A stretch of 64,000 nt of DNA, taken from Halorubrum halodurans. Lineage in GTDB: Archaea; Halobacteriota; Halobacteria; Halobacteriales; Haloferacaceae. Below, piece by piece: positions 17,872 through 26,798 of the stretch; positions within the stretch are counted from its first letter, which is position 1; every line of letters starts with the position of its first letter. The stretch spans positions 1-64,000 of the forward strand of contig NZ_NHPJ01000132.1 of assembly GCF_002252985.1 (NCBI RefSeq), read 5' to 3'. The notes below the pieces were generated by a model. That model was not told the DNA's origin. It saw nothing but the letters and a program-made list of their open reading frames with translations, and did not search any database. A program made the translations under genes and the position numbers.

Positions 17872-18303
17872 ATGAGCCCCGACCACGTGCTCGTTCCCCT
17901 GGACGGCTCGCCGCTGGCCGCGGAGGCGTTGGCACACGCGCTCGCGACCTTCGACTGCCCGGTGACGGTGTTGAACGTCGTCACCCCGCTGGACGCCGGC
18001 ATGACCGAGGGCGGCGTGCTGGAGCCGGACGGGGAACGCGAGCGGGAGGCGGCAGAGCGCGCGGAGCGGCTGGTCGCGGACGCCCGCGAGCGAGCCGCCG
18101 CCGCGAACCGACCCGTCGAGACGGCGGTCGAGACCGGCGACCCGGCGGAGACGATCCTGGGGTACGTCGCGGACCACGACGTCGACCACGTCGTGATGGG
18201 CGGCCACGGCGGCGAGCGCGGCTCGATCGCCCGGCGGCTCCTGGGGACGGTCGCGAGCGCGGTCGTCGGGGAGGCCCCCGTCACGGTCACCGTCGTCCGG
18301 TGA
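17872..18303 (+). CDS. Universal stress protein, UspA family
   Basis: A 143-residue single UspA domain. The N-terminal strand HVLVPLDGSPLAAEAL and the ATP-binding signature MGGHGGERGSIARRLLGTVA (matching G-2x-G-9x-G-S/T, about residues 107-126) are both present, with EAPVTVTVV at the end. The family binds ATP and is induced by stress; individual roles are not predictable. It is divergent from trpS. Confidence 0.92.
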   Translation: MSPDHVLVPLDGSPLAAEALAHALATFDCPVTVLNVVTPLDAGMTEGGVLEPDGEREREAAERAERLVADARERAAAANRPVETAVETGDPAETILGYVADHDVDHVVMGGHGGERGSIARRLLGTVASAVVGEAPVTVTVVR

Positions 18304-18334
18304 CCGGGGTGCCGGAGCCACGCGACCGCCGACC

Positions 18335-19594
18335 TCACGCGATCCCGAGGGTCGTCGAGAGGAGCCGGTAGAGGCCGAACCCGATCGCGACGGACGTGAC
18401 GAGCGTGATCACCCAGAACCCGACCGTCACGCCGATCTTCCGCCGGGAGACGCCGGCGGACCCCGCGGCGAGCCCGCCGCCGATGACGCCCGAGATGATG
18501 ATGTTGTTGAACGAGATGGGGATCCCGAGCGTGATCGCCGCCTGCGCGATGACGAACCCCGGCACGAGCGCCGCGATCGACCGCCGGAGGCCGAGCTGGG
18601 CGTACTCCCGCGAGGTCGCCTGGAGGAGCCGCGGCGCGCCCATCCACGCGCCGGCGAGGATCCCGCTCGCCCCGACGCCCATCAGGACGATCGCGGGCAA
18701 CCCGAGCGCCGTCCCGTAGAGGTTCTCCAGCGGGCCGGTCGCGAGCCCCACCTGGCTGCCGCCGCTCGAGAAGGCGACGACGCTGCCGAGGGCGAGCAGG
18801 AACGTCCGGATCCCCTTCTCCACCGAGGCCCGCGTCCGGCGGCGGATGAACCGGAACCCGACGGCCGCGAACGCGAGCGTCACGAGGACGACGACGGGAT
18901 CCACGCCGAACGCGGTCGGAACCGCCGTCACCCCGCCGACCGCCGCCGCGACCGCCTCGGCGACGGAGCCCTGCGCGCGCTCCGGGTGCGGGATCACGCC
19001 GAGCCGGACGTTCGCGAGGATCCCGGCGACCACGCCGGCCAACAGCGGGACGCCGACCGTGTCGGGCACGTCGTCGCGCCGCAGCAGCGTCGCCGTGAGG
19101 TACGCGAGCCCGCCGGAGACGGGCGGGACGAGCAGCCAGAACGTCCCGATCCGGCGGTAGGTGTCGAGCGCGGGGTCGCCGCCGAGCGAGAGGCCGACGC
19201 CGACCATCGCGCCCGTCGTCGCGAACGCCGCGGGGACCGGATAGCCGCTGTAGACGCCGAACGCCATGAACGACGCGGCCACGAGCAGGCCGGTCGTCGC
19301 CCCGAGCGGCGTGATCGCGACGCCGTCGATCAGGTCCGCCCCGACCGTCTCGGAGATCGCCCCGCCCTGCGTCAGCGCGCCCGCGGCGGCGAGGATCCCG
19401 ATCAGGAACGCCGCGCGCATCGTCGACACCGCGTTCGCCCCGATCGCCGGCGCGAACGGCGGGGAGTTGCTGTTGGCCCCGAGCGACCAGGCCATGAACA
19501 GACACGAGACCGTCGCGAAGACGACGAGCGCCCAGAACGAGACGCCGAAGGTCACGGGGATCCCCTCGGCCGACTCCGCGTCGTTCGGTCCCAC
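18335..19594 (-). CDS. PiT-family inorganic phosphate permease
   Basis: A 419-residue integral membrane protein with about 11 hydrophobic segments. It has the two inverted PiT signature repeats: GANSNSPPFAPAIGANAVST in the N-terminal half and IPISFNNIIISGVIGGGLAAG in the C-terminal half. PiT carriers import phosphate with protons or sodium, as a low-affinity alternative to PstSCAB. Some homologues carry sulfate, so the substrate is by family only. No PhoU gene is adjacent. Confidence 0.87.
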   Translation of the reverse strand: MGPNDAESAEGIPVTFGVSFWALVVFATVSCLFMAWSLGANSNSPPFAPAIGANAVSTMRAAFLIGILAAAGALTQGGAISETVGADLIDGVAITPLGATTGLLVAASFMAFGVYSGYPVPAAFATTGAMVGVGLSLGGDPALDTYRRIGTFWLLVPPVSGGLAYLTATLLRRDDVPDTVGVPLLAGVVAGILANVRLGVIPHPERAQGSVAEAVAAAVGGVTAVPTAFGVDPVVVLVTLAFAAVGFRFIRRRTRASVEKGIRTFLLALGSVVAFSSGGSQVGLATGPLENLYGTALGLPAIVLMGVGASGILAGAWMGAPRLLQATSREYAQLGLRRSIAALVPGFVIAQAAITLGIPISFNNIIISGVIGGGLAAGSAGVSRRKIGVTVGFWVITLVTSVAIGFGLYRLLSTTLGIA

Positions 19595-19616
19595 CCCGAT
19601 CGACCTCGACCGCGCC

Positions 19617-20834
19617 TCACGGCGTCAGCCTCCCGACCGAGAGCCACTCGATCCGGTCGTCGGTCCCGGCGTCTCCCGCGTTTCCACTCCCGTCGGTCAG
19701 CGCGAACACCAGCTCCTTGCGGACGCCGCCGGCGAGCCGCACGTCGAGCGAGAGCTCCCGCGGTGCGAAGACGTGGTCGGGGGCGACCACCCGCACGAGG
19801 TGCTCGGAGTGCGGGAGGTCTTCCACGGTGTCGACGTCGAGGTACGTCCGGAAGTCCGCGCCGAACTTGAAGCCAGTCTTGGGGACGGTCCGGCGCTCGC
19901 GGAGCGCGCGGTAGGCGGCGAGCCGGCGGTCGAACCGGTCGCCCTCCACGGCGCGGCCGCGGGCGACGATCGCGGCGGCGGCGTCCGCGGGGTCGTCGCC
20001 GTCGACCGCGAGGCGACCATCGTCGGCCGCGGCGGAGCCCCCGGCTATCTCCCCGTCCGCCCGGCCGCCGTCGACGGCCTCGGAGAGCCGGAGGATCCCG
20101 TCGGCCGCGAGCGACGCGGCCTCGACCAGCGAGAGCTGGATCACCCCCTCGACCGCCGCGGCCCGACCCGTCAAGGGCTGGCCGTAGAAGCCGCGCTCGT
20201 AGAGCCCGGCCGGGGCGTCCCAGAGCACGACGCGGTCGGCGAGCAGCGCTCCGGTCAGGTCGTCCGGCGGGTCGTAGGCGGTCGAGCCCGTCAGGTCCGG
20301 GGTGGCGGCCTCGAAGTAGGTGATGTCGCTCTCCTCGTCGACGACCGCGAGGGTCTGGCCCGCCACGCCGTCGGCCGGGACCGACTCGCGTTCGCCCACG
20401 ACGCGCACCGGGTAGCGGACGTTCCCGGTGTCGGGCGTCGACCCCCGCTCGTAGGCCACGACGTCGACCGCGTCGGGCACGTCCGCCCGGCCGCCCGGCC
20501 ACGGGTCGCGGGCGGGCGAGAGGTAGAAGCCGCGGTCGCGGAGGTCGGCGTAGACGAGGTAGCGCACCGCGAAGCGGTCGGCGGCGGCCGCGCTGTCGAC
20601 GAAGAACCGCTCGAACCCCGCGGGATCGCCGGCGCCGCCGGATCGACTCCCGTCGTCCCCGAGACGGACTCCGGCGAGGTCGCCGCGGAACAGCAGATGG
20701 GCGGCCTCGACGCGGGAGAGCTCGATGGCGTTCCCGCCGACCGGCCGACCGTAGCCCCGCGAGTCGTAGAACCGCTGTCTGGCGTCCCCGCCGACGTGGA
20801 CGGCGTCGCCGCGGAGGTCGCCTGTCGGTTGCAT
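19617..20834 (-). CDS. endA: tRNA intron endonuclease EndA (fused two-repeat form)
   Basis: A 405-residue homologue of the archaeal splicing endonuclease, which cuts bulge-helix-bulge introns in pre-tRNA and pre-rRNA. The catalytic C-terminal repeat shows GFKFGADFRTYL (tyrosine), HSEHLVRV (histidine) and GVRKELVFAL (lysine), the Tyr/His/Lys triad. The N-terminal half (RGYGRPVGG ... IELSRVEAAHLLFRG) is a second, degenerate copy, so the protein is the fused form that works as a homodimer. The length exceeds the usual ~340 because of acidic insertions near residues 265-300. The ATG at 20834 begins the conserved N terminus. Confidence 0.88.
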   Translation of the reverse strand: MQPTGDLRGDAVHVGGDARQRFYDSRGYGRPVGGNAIELSRVEAAHLLFRGDLAGVRLGDDGSRSGGAGDPAGFERFFVDSAAAADRFAVRYLVYADLRDRGFYLSPARDPWPGGRADVPDAVDVVAYERGSTPDTGNVRYPVRVVGERESVPADGVAGQTLAVVDEESDITYFEAATPDLTGSTAYDPPDDLTGALLADRVVLWDAPAGLYERGFYGQPLTGRAAAVEGVIQLSLVEAASLAADGILRLSEAVDGGRADGEIAGGSAAADDGRLAVDGDDPADAAAAIVARGRAVEGDRFDRRLAAYRALRERRTVPKTGFKFGADFRTYLDVDTVEDLPHSEHLVRVVAPDHVFAPRELSLDVRLAGGVRKELVFALTDGSGNAGDAGTDDRIEWLSVGRLTP

Positions 20835-20948
20835 GCCCGCACTCGCGGCCGGACGGGGTAAGGGGATTGCGGTCGGCGGAGGGGCGTCGCCGCCGGCCGG
20901 GGAACGCGGCCGAGTAAGGGTAAAGGGCCAGCGGGCGGAAGACGCTCC

Positions 20949-23225
20949 ATGGACGACACCGCCGGCGTCAGGCTCACGGTCCGCGCCGCCGAGAAGCGCG
21001 ACGCGGGCCGCGGCATCGCCAGGCTCCCCGAATCCGCACGCAAGCGACTCGGCCTCCTCAGCGGCGACACGGTCCGGATCGACGGCGAGCGCTCCGCCGT
21101 CGCGAAGGTGTGGCCGGGCGGCCCCGACGCGCAGGACGGCTCGGTCCTCATCGACGCCGACACCCGCGCGAACGCCGGCGTGAAGGTCGGCGACGCCGTC
21201 ACCGTCAGCCCCGTGGACGTCGTCGACGCCGACCGGGTCGTCCTCGCCGCGCCCGCCCGGCTCGCGTCGGTGGACGTGAGCCGCGAGGTCGTCGAGCGCG
21301 CGCTCGCCCGCGACCTCCGCGATCGCCCGATCTCTCCCGGCGAGGCCGTCCACGTCGAGCGGCTCGGCGGCCTCCGGTTCGTCGTCCGGGAGACGCGGCC
21401 GACCGGCACCGTCCGGGTCGCGAGCGGCACCGACGTGTCGGTCGACTACGCGGACGCCGACGGGACGCGGGAGGGGACCGGATCGGGCTCCGCCGGAGCC
21501 CGGACGGGAGCCGGAAGCGGCTCCGGCGCGTCCGGCGGCGAAGCGGGCGGGGCCGCCGGCTCGGGGGGGACCGACGCGTTGCCCGACGCCGACGGCCGTC
21601 CCGCGGACGGGGAGGACCCGCCCGCCGAGCACACCGCCGGCGCGACCTACGAGGACATCGGCGGGCTCGACGAGGAGCTGGAGCTGGTGCGCGAGACGAT
21701 CGAGCTACCGCTCTCGGAGCCCGGCGTGTTCACCCGGCTCGGGGTCGACCCGCCGAAGGGCGTCCTGTTGTACGGGCCGCCGGGCACCGGGAAGACGCTC
21801 ATCGCCCGCGCCGTCGCCAACGAGGTGGACGCGACGTTCATCACCGTCGACGGCCCGGAGATCATGTCGAAGTACAAGGGCGAATCGGAGGAGCGGCTCC
21901 GCGAGGTGTTCGAGCGCGCGAGCGAGGACGCGCCCGCGATCGTCTTCTTCGACGAGATCGACTCGATCGCTGGCAAGCGCGACGACGGCGGCGACGTGGA
22001 GAACCGCGTCGTCGGCCAGCTGCTCTCGCTCATGGACGGGCTCGACGCCCGCGGCGACGTGATCGTCATCGGCGCGACCAATCGGGTGGACTCGCTCGAT
22101 CCCGCGCTCCGGCGCGGCGGCCGGTTCGACCGCGAGATCGAGATCGGCGTTCCCGGCGAGGCAGGTCGCCGCCAGATCCTCGACGTCCACACGCGGCGGA
22201 TGCCGCTCGCCGACGACGTGGATCTCGACCGGATCGCGGGCCGGACCCACGGCTTCGTCGGCGCCGACATCGAGGGGTTGACCCAGGAGGCGGCGATGAC
22301 CGCGCTCCGCCGCGCCCGCGAAAGCGACGCGCGGGCGCTCGACTCGGTGACCGTTACGCGGGCCGACTTCGAGGCGGCCCACGCCGCGGTCGAGCCGAGC
22401 GCGATGCGCGAGTACGTCGCCGAACAACCGACCACGGACTTCTCGGACGTGGGCGGGCTCGACGGGGCGAAGGAGAAGCTCGAGCGGGCGGTGAGCTGGC
22501 CGCTGACGTACGGCCCGCTCTTCGACGCGGCGAACGCCGACCCGCCGACGGGCGTCCTGCTCCACGGGCCGCCGGGGACCGGGAAGACGCTGCTCGCGCG
22601 GGCGATCGCGGGCGAGAGCGGCGTCAACTTCGTCCAGGTCGCGGGACCGGAGCTGCTCGATCGCTACGTCGGCGAGTCGGAGAAGGCGGTGCGGGACCTC
22701 TTCGACCGGGCCAGACAGGCCGCGCCGGTGATCGTGTTCTTCGACGAGATCGACGCGATCGCGGCCGACCGCGACGCGGCCGGCGGGGGCGACTCCGGCG
22801 TCGGCGAGCGCGTGGTCTCGCAGCTTTTGACCGAGCTGGACCGCGCGAGCGACAACCCGAACCTCGTCGTGCTCGCCGCGACGAACCGCCGGTCGGCGAT
22901 CGACCGCGCGCTTCTGCGTCCCGGCCGGCTGGAAACGCACGTCGAGGTGCCCGAGCCGGACCGCGAGGCGCGGCGGGCGGTGTTCGCGGTCCACACCCGC
23001 GAGAAGCCGGTCGCCGACGACGTGGACCTCGACCGGCTCGCCGACGAGACGGACGGCTACTCCGGCGCGGAGATCGCGGCGGTCTGCCGGGAGGCGGCGA
23101 TGGCCGCGATCGAGCGGGTCGCGGACGCACACGGCGAGGCGGCGAACGACCACGCCGACGAGGTCGCGATCACGGGCGAGGACTTCGCGACCGCGATCGC
23201 GACCGTCTCCGCCTCGCGGCAGTAG
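20949..23225 (+). CDS. Cdc48/VCP-type double AAA ATPase
   Basis: A 758-residue AAA+ unfoldase. The N domain (residues 1-170, double-psi barrel, starting [20 protein letters not shown]) is followed by two ATPase domains, each with Walker A GPPGTGKT and Walker B VFFDEID, plus GRFDRE and RPGRL arginine-finger regions. The family extracts and unfolds proteins for the proteasome. Between the N domain and D1 lies an unusually long, low-complexity Gly/Ser/Ala/Asp linker (about residues 171-230). Haloarchaea carry several Cdc48 paralogues; this one is the long-linker type and need not be the main Cdc48. Intergenic spacing from endA is 114 bp, divergent. Confidence 0.9.
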   Translation: MDDTAGVRLTVRAAEKRDAGRGIARLPESARKRLGLLSGDTVRIDGERSAVAKVWPGGPDAQDGSVLIDADTRANAGVKVGDAVTVSPVDVVDADRVVLAAPARLASVDVSREVVERALARDLRDRPISPGEAVHVERLGGLRFVVRETRPTGTVRVASGTDVSVDYADADGTREGTGSGSAGARTGAGSGSGASGGEAGGAAGSGGTDALPDADGRPADGEDPPAEHTAGATYEDIGGLDEELELVRETIELPLSEPGVFTRLGVDPPKGVLLYGPPGTGKTLIARAVANEVDATFITVDGPEIMSKYKGESEERLREVFERASEDAPAIVFFDEIDSIAGKRDDGGDVENRVVGQLLSLMDGLDARGDVIVIGATNRVDSLDPALRRGGRFDREIEIGVPGEAGRRQILDVHTRRMPLADDVDLDRIAGRTHGFVGADIEGLTQEAAMTALRRARESDARALDSVTVTRADFEAAHAAVEPSAMREYVAEQPTTDFSDVGGLDGAKEKLERAVSWPLTYGPLFDAANADPPTGVLLHGPPGTGKTLLARAIAGESGVNFVQVAGPELLDRYVGESEKAVRDLFDRARQAAPVIVFFDEIDAIAADRDAAGGGDSGVGERVVSQLLTELDRASDNPNLVVLAATNRRSAIDRALLRPGRLETHVEVPEPDREARRAVFAVHTREKPVADDVDLDRLADETDGYSGAEIAAVCREAAMAAIERVADAHGEAANDHADEVAITGEDFATAIATVSASRQ

Positions 23226-23229
23226 TCCT

Positions 23230-23283
23230 GCCGGTCTCGCCGTCCCCGCCGGTCTCGCCGTCCCCGCCGGTCTCGCCGTCCCT
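23230..23283. repeat. 18-bp tandem repeat, 3 copies
   Basis: Three consecutive copies of an 18-bp unit beginning GCCGGTCTCGCCGTCCC (last base of copy 3 differs) fill the gap after the Cdc48-type gene. It lies between convergent genes and has no coding or obvious regulatory function. Confidence 0.85.
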
Positions 23284-23314
23284 CCCGTCGCCCCCGTGCC
23301 GTGAGTCGTCCCCG

Positions 23315-23836
23315 TTACTCGGCGTCCCCGCCGTCCTCGCCGGCCTCGCCGTCCTCGCCGTGCCCGTGGGCGTGGCCGTGCTCGTGGCCGCCGTCGTCCG
23401 CGGCCGGCACGGCCTCCAGCCCTTCGGTGCCGAACTCGTCGACGGGGGTGACGCTGTAGTCGACGGTGAGGGTGTCCTTCGTGGCGCGGACCTTCCCGAC
23501 GAACGTGGAGATGTCGGCGAGGCTCCCCTCGAGGACGAACAGCTCCATACAGTACCGGGAGCCGACGTGGTTGTGGAAGTTGGAGGCGACGAGCCCCTCG
23601 TGTTCGTGTCGCAGCCGCATCATCCGCTCCTCGACGCTCGTCGTCTCGTAGTCGAACAGCACCGTCACGACCGCCATCAGCCGGCGGTCCTCCAGCCGCG
23701 CGTCCTCGAACTCGCCGAGGAGGTTTCGCGAGGCCTCCCGAACCACCTCGCTACGCCCGGTGTAGCCGTGTTCGTCCGCGAACTCGTCGATCCGGTTGAG
23801 CAACTCCTCGGGCATCGACACGCTGACGACGGTCAT
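23315..23836 (-). CDS. nikR: Nickel-responsive regulator NikR
   Basis: A 173-residue ribbon-helix-helix repressor. The N-terminal RHH domain ([20 protein letters not shown] ... GRSEVVREA) is followed by an ACT-like metal-sensing domain with the four nickel ligands of the family: His77, His88, His90 and Cys96 (in [20 protein letters not shown], then C). The last 30 residues are a His/Gly/Asp/Glu-rich tail ([10 protein letters not shown]) absent from E. coli NikR and possibly an extra metal-binding segment. NikR represses nickel uptake genes when nickel is sufficient; no such transporter is in the window. A 7-bp inverted repeat overlaps its promoter (see 23840-23866). Confidence 0.92.
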   Translation of the reverse strand: MTVVSVSMPEELLNRIDEFADEHGYTGRSEVVREASRNLLGEFEDARLEDRRLMAVVTVLFDYETTSVEERMMRLRHEHEGLVASNFHNHVGSRYCMELFVLEGSLADISTFVGKVRATKDTLTVDYSVTPVDEFGTEGLEAVPAADDGGHEHGHAHGHGEDGEAGEDGGDAE

Positions 23837-23839
23837 GTA

Positions 23840-23866
23840 TAATAACTCTCTCCCTTATTGTTATTA
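23840..23866 (-). promoter_or_regulatory. Candidate NikR operator / nikR promoter
   Basis: TAATAAC-N13-GTTATTA, a perfect 7-bp inverted repeat, lies 3 bp upstream of the nikR start codon and overlaps the stop codon of the PadR-like gene. The spacing between half-sites is close to the long spacer of the E. coli NikR operator. The A/T-rich half-sites also look like the TATA region, so binding here would block nikR transcription. Autoregulation is inferred from position. Confidence 0.45.
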
Positions 23867-24229
23867 ATCCTTTAGATCGTCCTCGTCGCTGCCAGCGTGG
23901 ACGTCGCCGGCCCCGTCGGCGCCGTTCCCCGCCTCCCCGACCCGACCGGCTCCGGCCTCGACGCGTTCCGAGAACCACTCGTAGTGGTCGAGGAGGGCGG
24001 TCTCGCCGGCGTCGGTGAGCGCGTAGACGTCCGCGAGCCCCTCGACCCGGCGGGCGAGGTACCCCGCCTCGACGAGCGCGGCCAGGGTGGCGTAGAAGCT
24101 CTGGGGGTCGATCCGCTCGTCGTAGTGGGTCTCGAGCCGGCTCTTGAGCGACTGCGCCCGCAGCTCGCCGGCCTCGTAGATCAGCGCACAGCAGTCGCGC
24201 CGCCGCCCGCTGTGGAACCACTTCGTCAT
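23864..24229 (-). CDS. PadR-like winged-helix protein
   Basis: A 121-residue protein with a winged-helix fold resembling haloarchaeal PadR/HTH proteins: KWFHSGRRRDCCALIYEAGE, LRAQSLKSRLETHYDERIDP, SFYATLAALVEAGYLARRVE and LADVYALTDAGETALLDHYE. The C-terminal 30 residues are acidic and low-complexity. The start ATG at 24229 is the first with conserved sequence. It lies immediately upstream of nikR in the same direction and its stop codon is inside the candidate NikR operator. Targets are unknown. Confidence 0.75.
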   Translation of the reverse strand: MTKWFHSGRRRDCCALIYEAGELRAQSLKSRLETHYDERIDPQSFYATLAALVEAGYLARRVEGLADVYALTDAGETALLDHYEWFSERVEAGAGRVGEAGNGADGAGDVHAGSDEDDLKD

Positions 24230-24296
24230 ACGCCGCGTTCCGGTCGCGGCCTCACGACGGTTTCGGTCGAGGGGCGTGAACCGGAGGGACACGATC

Positions 24297-24340
24297 GGGT
24301 CCTCGCGGAAGTCACGACGGGTCCTCGCGGAAGTCACGAC
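24297..24340. repeat. 22-bp direct tandem repeat, 2 copies
   Basis: Two perfect adjacent copies of a 22-bp unit that starts GGGTCCTCGCGGAAGTCA; a third, degenerate copy (TGGAAGTCACGGG) follows near 24351. It is upstream of the PadR-like gene. Function unknown. Confidence 0.85.
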
Positions 24341-24384
24341 GGCTCCCCCCTGGAAGTCACGGGCGCGGTTTCCCGTTCCGCATC

Positions 24385-24520
24385 CGCACCGTCCAGCACC
24401 GCGCCACACCTCACCCCTCCCCAGCCTCGTCGCTGGCGCGGAACCGCGCCAGCGACTCCCTCGCGCGCGACTCGCGGCGTGGCCGCTCGTTTCGCACGCG
24501 CCACCGCGACGGAGGGTCGG
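24385..24520. repeat. Dispersed intergenic repeat, copy B
   Basis: The order CAGCACCGCGCCACACCTCA, CTCCCCAGCCTCG (24417-24429), CTCCCTCGCGCGCGACT and CACGCGCCACCGCGACGG parallels copy A at 3588-3850. Copy B contains a 13-bp perfect inverted repeat with a 2-base loop (24429-24456) where copy A has unrelated bases. Both copies are intergenic and non-coding. Confidence 0.6.
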
Positions 24521-24533
24521 GTGGGCGTCCCCG

Positions 24534-25184
24534 TCAGGTCGCTTCCAGCAGTTCGTCGAACGCCTCCACGCGGCGATCGCCGAGGACGCACCGCCCCCGG
24601 TCGTCGTGGCCGACGCGCTCGACGTGGACCGCGTCGAGCCCGGCGTTCCAGGCCGCGCCCACGTCGCTCGCGCCGTCGCCGGCGTAGTACCCCCGGTCGC
24701 GCGCGTCGACGCCCATCGCGTCCATCGCGACCTTCAGGGGAGCCGGATCCGGCTTCCAGCCGGTCTCGTCGGTACAGCAGACGACGGCGTCGAACCGGGA
24801 GCCGAGGTCGAGCCGGTCGAGGACGGGCTCGGCGAGGAACCGCTGGCAGTGGGTGACGAGCCCGACCGGGTGGTCCACGGCGTCGAGCCGGTCCAGCAGG
24901 CGGGCGGCGTCGTCGTGGAGGTACGTCGCCTCCGCGCGGGCGACCGGGTCCTCCACGTCGTGGAAGGCCGGCCAGAAGCGGTCGGGATCGACGCCCATCC
25001 CGCGGAGGGTCTCGCCGCGCGACCCGCCGAGCCCGTGCCAGAGGACGTACGCCTCGCGGTCGGAGAATCGTCGGCCGAGCCGGTCGCCGACGCGGTCGAA
25101 CACCCCGCGGGTGTACGCCCACTCGGCGTCGACGAGCGTCCCGTCGAGGTCGAACAGGTGGAAGTCGTACTCGGCGAGGACCAT
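24534..25184 (-). CDS. HAD-superfamily hydrolase
   Basis: A 216-residue HAD phosphatase. Motif I is FDLDGTLVDAEW (residues 11-22, nucleophile Asp), motif II is in VGLVTHCQRF, and motif III/IV includes GWKPDPAP with lysine and GYYAGDGASDVGAAWNAG with the acidic pair. The cap domain lies between motifs I and II. It resembles phosphoglycolate phosphatases, but the substrate is not determined by sequence. Confidence 0.87.
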   Translation of the reverse strand: MVLAEYDFHLFDLDGTLVDAEWAYTRGVFDRVGDRLGRRFSDREAYVLWHGLGGSRGETLRGMGVDPDRFWPAFHDVEDPVARAEATYLHDDAARLLDRLDAVDHPVGLVTHCQRFLAEPVLDRLDLGSRFDAVVCCTDETGWKPDPAPLKVAMDAMGVDARDRGYYAGDGASDVGAAWNAGLDAVHVERVGHDDRGRCVLGDRRVEAFDELLEAT

Positions 25185-25257
25185 GCCGCCGTTCGTAGGC
25201 TCCCCGTCGATAAGTGCGTTGTGGGACCTCGACCGGCGGGCCCGGCGCGGCCGGGTC

Positions 25258-25650
25258 TCACTCCCGGACGTGGATCGACGACCCGAGGTACTTGTGGAGG
25301 ACCTCGTCGACCGAGTCCGCGTTGAACCGGTCCAGATCCGCGGCGATCGCGGCCTCGAGCGCGTCGAGGTGTTCCCGGTCCGTTCGGAGCTCGCGGAACG
25401 ACGCCGCCACGACCTCGACGCCCAGCCGATCGCCGAGGAACCGGCGGGCCGACGGCTCGTCGCCGACCTCCCCGCGCCAGAGCCGGTCGTGGAAGAACAG
25501 CCACCCCTCCGTGCCGGGCTCCGCCGCGGGGAGCTCCACCGTCGTCTCGAAGCGGTCCGGGTCGGCGCGCGCCCCGTCGGGATCGAGCCGGAAGGCGACG
25601 CGGAAGACGTACGCGGCGTTCACGCCCGCCCGGTCCACCGATCGAAGCAT
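25258..25650 (-). CDS. LWR-salt protein (haloarchaeal conserved family)
   Basis: A 130-residue protein with the hallmark FFHDRLWRGEVGD segment, which I associate with the family called LWR-salt protein that is restricted to salt-loving archaea. It is rich in Asp, Glu and Arg, has no membrane segments, and ends HKYLGSSIHVRE. The function is unknown. The ATG at 25650 starts MLRSVDRAGVNAAYVF, while upstream codons look non-coding. It is divergent from uppS (107 bp). Confidence 0.7.
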   Translation of the reverse strand: MLRSVDRAGVNAAYVFRVAFRLDPDGARADPDRFETTVELPAAEPGTEGWLFFHDRLWRGEVGDEPSARRFLGDRLGVEVVAASFRELRTDREHLDALEAAIAADLDRFNADSVDEVLHKYLGSSIHVRE

Positions 25651-25756
25651 AACGGTTTCGCCGGGCGTCGGCCGCGTCGCCTCTCCCCTCACCGGGGGCG
25701 ACCGTCAGCGAGGGCGAACGACAAGCTACATACGACCGCGCGGCGTTGTCCTGGTC

Positions 25757-26749
25757 ATGCTGGACCGGCTCCGTTCGGCCGTCGAACGCGCCTACCTGCG
25801 GTACCTCCGCCGGCGGGTGGAGACGGTCCCGACCCACGTCGCCGTCATCCAGGACGGTAACCGGCGGTACGCCCGCGAGCGCGGCGGCGACGCCCCGGAG
25901 GGCCATCGCGCCGGCGCGGACACGACCGAGCGCGTCCTCGACTGGTGTGCGGATCTGGGCGTCTCGGAGCTGACGCTGTACGCCTTCTCGACGGAGAACT
26001 TCGAGCGACCCGACGAGGAGCTCGAGCCGCTCTTCGACCTCCTCGAGGCCAAGCTCCTCGAGTTCGCCGACGCCGACCGCGTTCACGACCAGGGCGTCCA
26101 GGTCCGGGCCATCGGCGACGTCGAGCGGCTCCCGTCGCGGGTGCGCGAGGCGGTCGACTACGCCGAGCGCCGGACCGCCGACAACGACCGGTTCACGCTC
26201 AACGTCGCCCTGGCGTACGGCGGGCGCACGGAGCTGCTCGACGCGGCCCGCGGGGTCGCCCGCGAGGTCGCCGAGGGCGATCTCGACCCCGCGGACGTGG
26301 ACGTCGAGACGGTGGAGCGCCGACTGTACGACCGCCCGATCCGCGACGTGGACCTCATCGTCCGAACCGGGGGCGACGAGCGCACCTCGAACTTCCTGCC
26401 GTGGCACGCCAACGGCAACGAGGCGGCCGTCTACTTCTGTACGCCCTACTGGCCCGAGTTCTCCGAGGTGGACTTCATGCGCGCGATCCGCACCTACCAG
26501 GCACGCGAGGAGTCCTGGCGGCGCGCCCGCGCCGAGCGCGCCGCGGCGCTGGTCCGGGCGGTCGCCGAGGTCGAACTGACGGAGGCCAAGCGGGTGGCAC
26601 GGCGGCTCCGCGGGCGGCTGCCGCGGAGCGAGCTCGACGCCGTCGCCGAGGAGCTGCCCGAGGACGGGGACGCCTCCGCGACCGATCGCGTCCCCGCGAC
26701 CGCGACCGCCGGCGTCGACGTCGAGGGCGACTCGGAGCCGGCGGACTGA
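25757..26749 (+). CDS. uppS: Polyprenyl diphosphate synthase, cis-type (UppS)
   Basis: A 330-residue cis-prenyltransferase that builds the C55-60 polyprenyl (dolichol-type) carrier used for N-glycan assembly. Family motifs are VAVIQDGNRRYARERGG (catalytic Asp), LTLYAFSTENFERP, DLIVRTGGDERTSNFLPWHA and PYWPEFSEVDFMRAIRTYQ. The C-terminal 50 residues are a low-complexity acidic/Ala tail not needed for catalysis. In haloarchaea the product becomes the lipid on which AglB substrates are assembled, and AglB is encoded at 52917-55382. Confidence 0.92.
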   Translation: MLDRLRSAVERAYLRYLRRRVETVPTHVAVIQDGNRRYARERGGDAPEGHRAGADTTERVLDWCADLGVSELTLYAFSTENFERPDEELEPLFDLLEAKLLEFADADRVHDQGVQVRAIGDVERLPSRVREAVDYAERRTADNDRFTLNVALAYGGRTELLDAARGVAREVAEGDLDPADVDVETVERRLYDRPIRDVDLIVRTGGDERTSNFLPWHANGNEAAVYFCTPYWPEFSEVDFMRAIRTYQAREESWRRARAERAAALVRAVAEVELTEAKRVARRLRGRLPRSELDAVAEELPEDGDASATDRVPATATAGVDVEGDSEPAD

Positions 26750-26798
26750 TCGGCCCTGCGGGTGGCCGCGGAGCGGGGTCGACGGGCGAAGGGAGCCG

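Larger units (their letters stand above)
24230..24533. other. Intergenic region with repeats
   Basis: A 304-bp gap without a supportable gene. It holds a 22-bp tandem duplication (24297-24318 and 24319-24340), a perfect 13-bp hairpin (24429-24441 paired with 24444-24456) and a diverged copy of the dispersed repeat seen at 3588-3850. Confidence 0.7.

Noticed and set aside
20835-21632. N-terminal extension of endA opposite the Cdc48-type gene
   Set aside because: It overlaps the well-supported N domain of the ATPase on the other strand; conserved EndA sequence starts at 20834.
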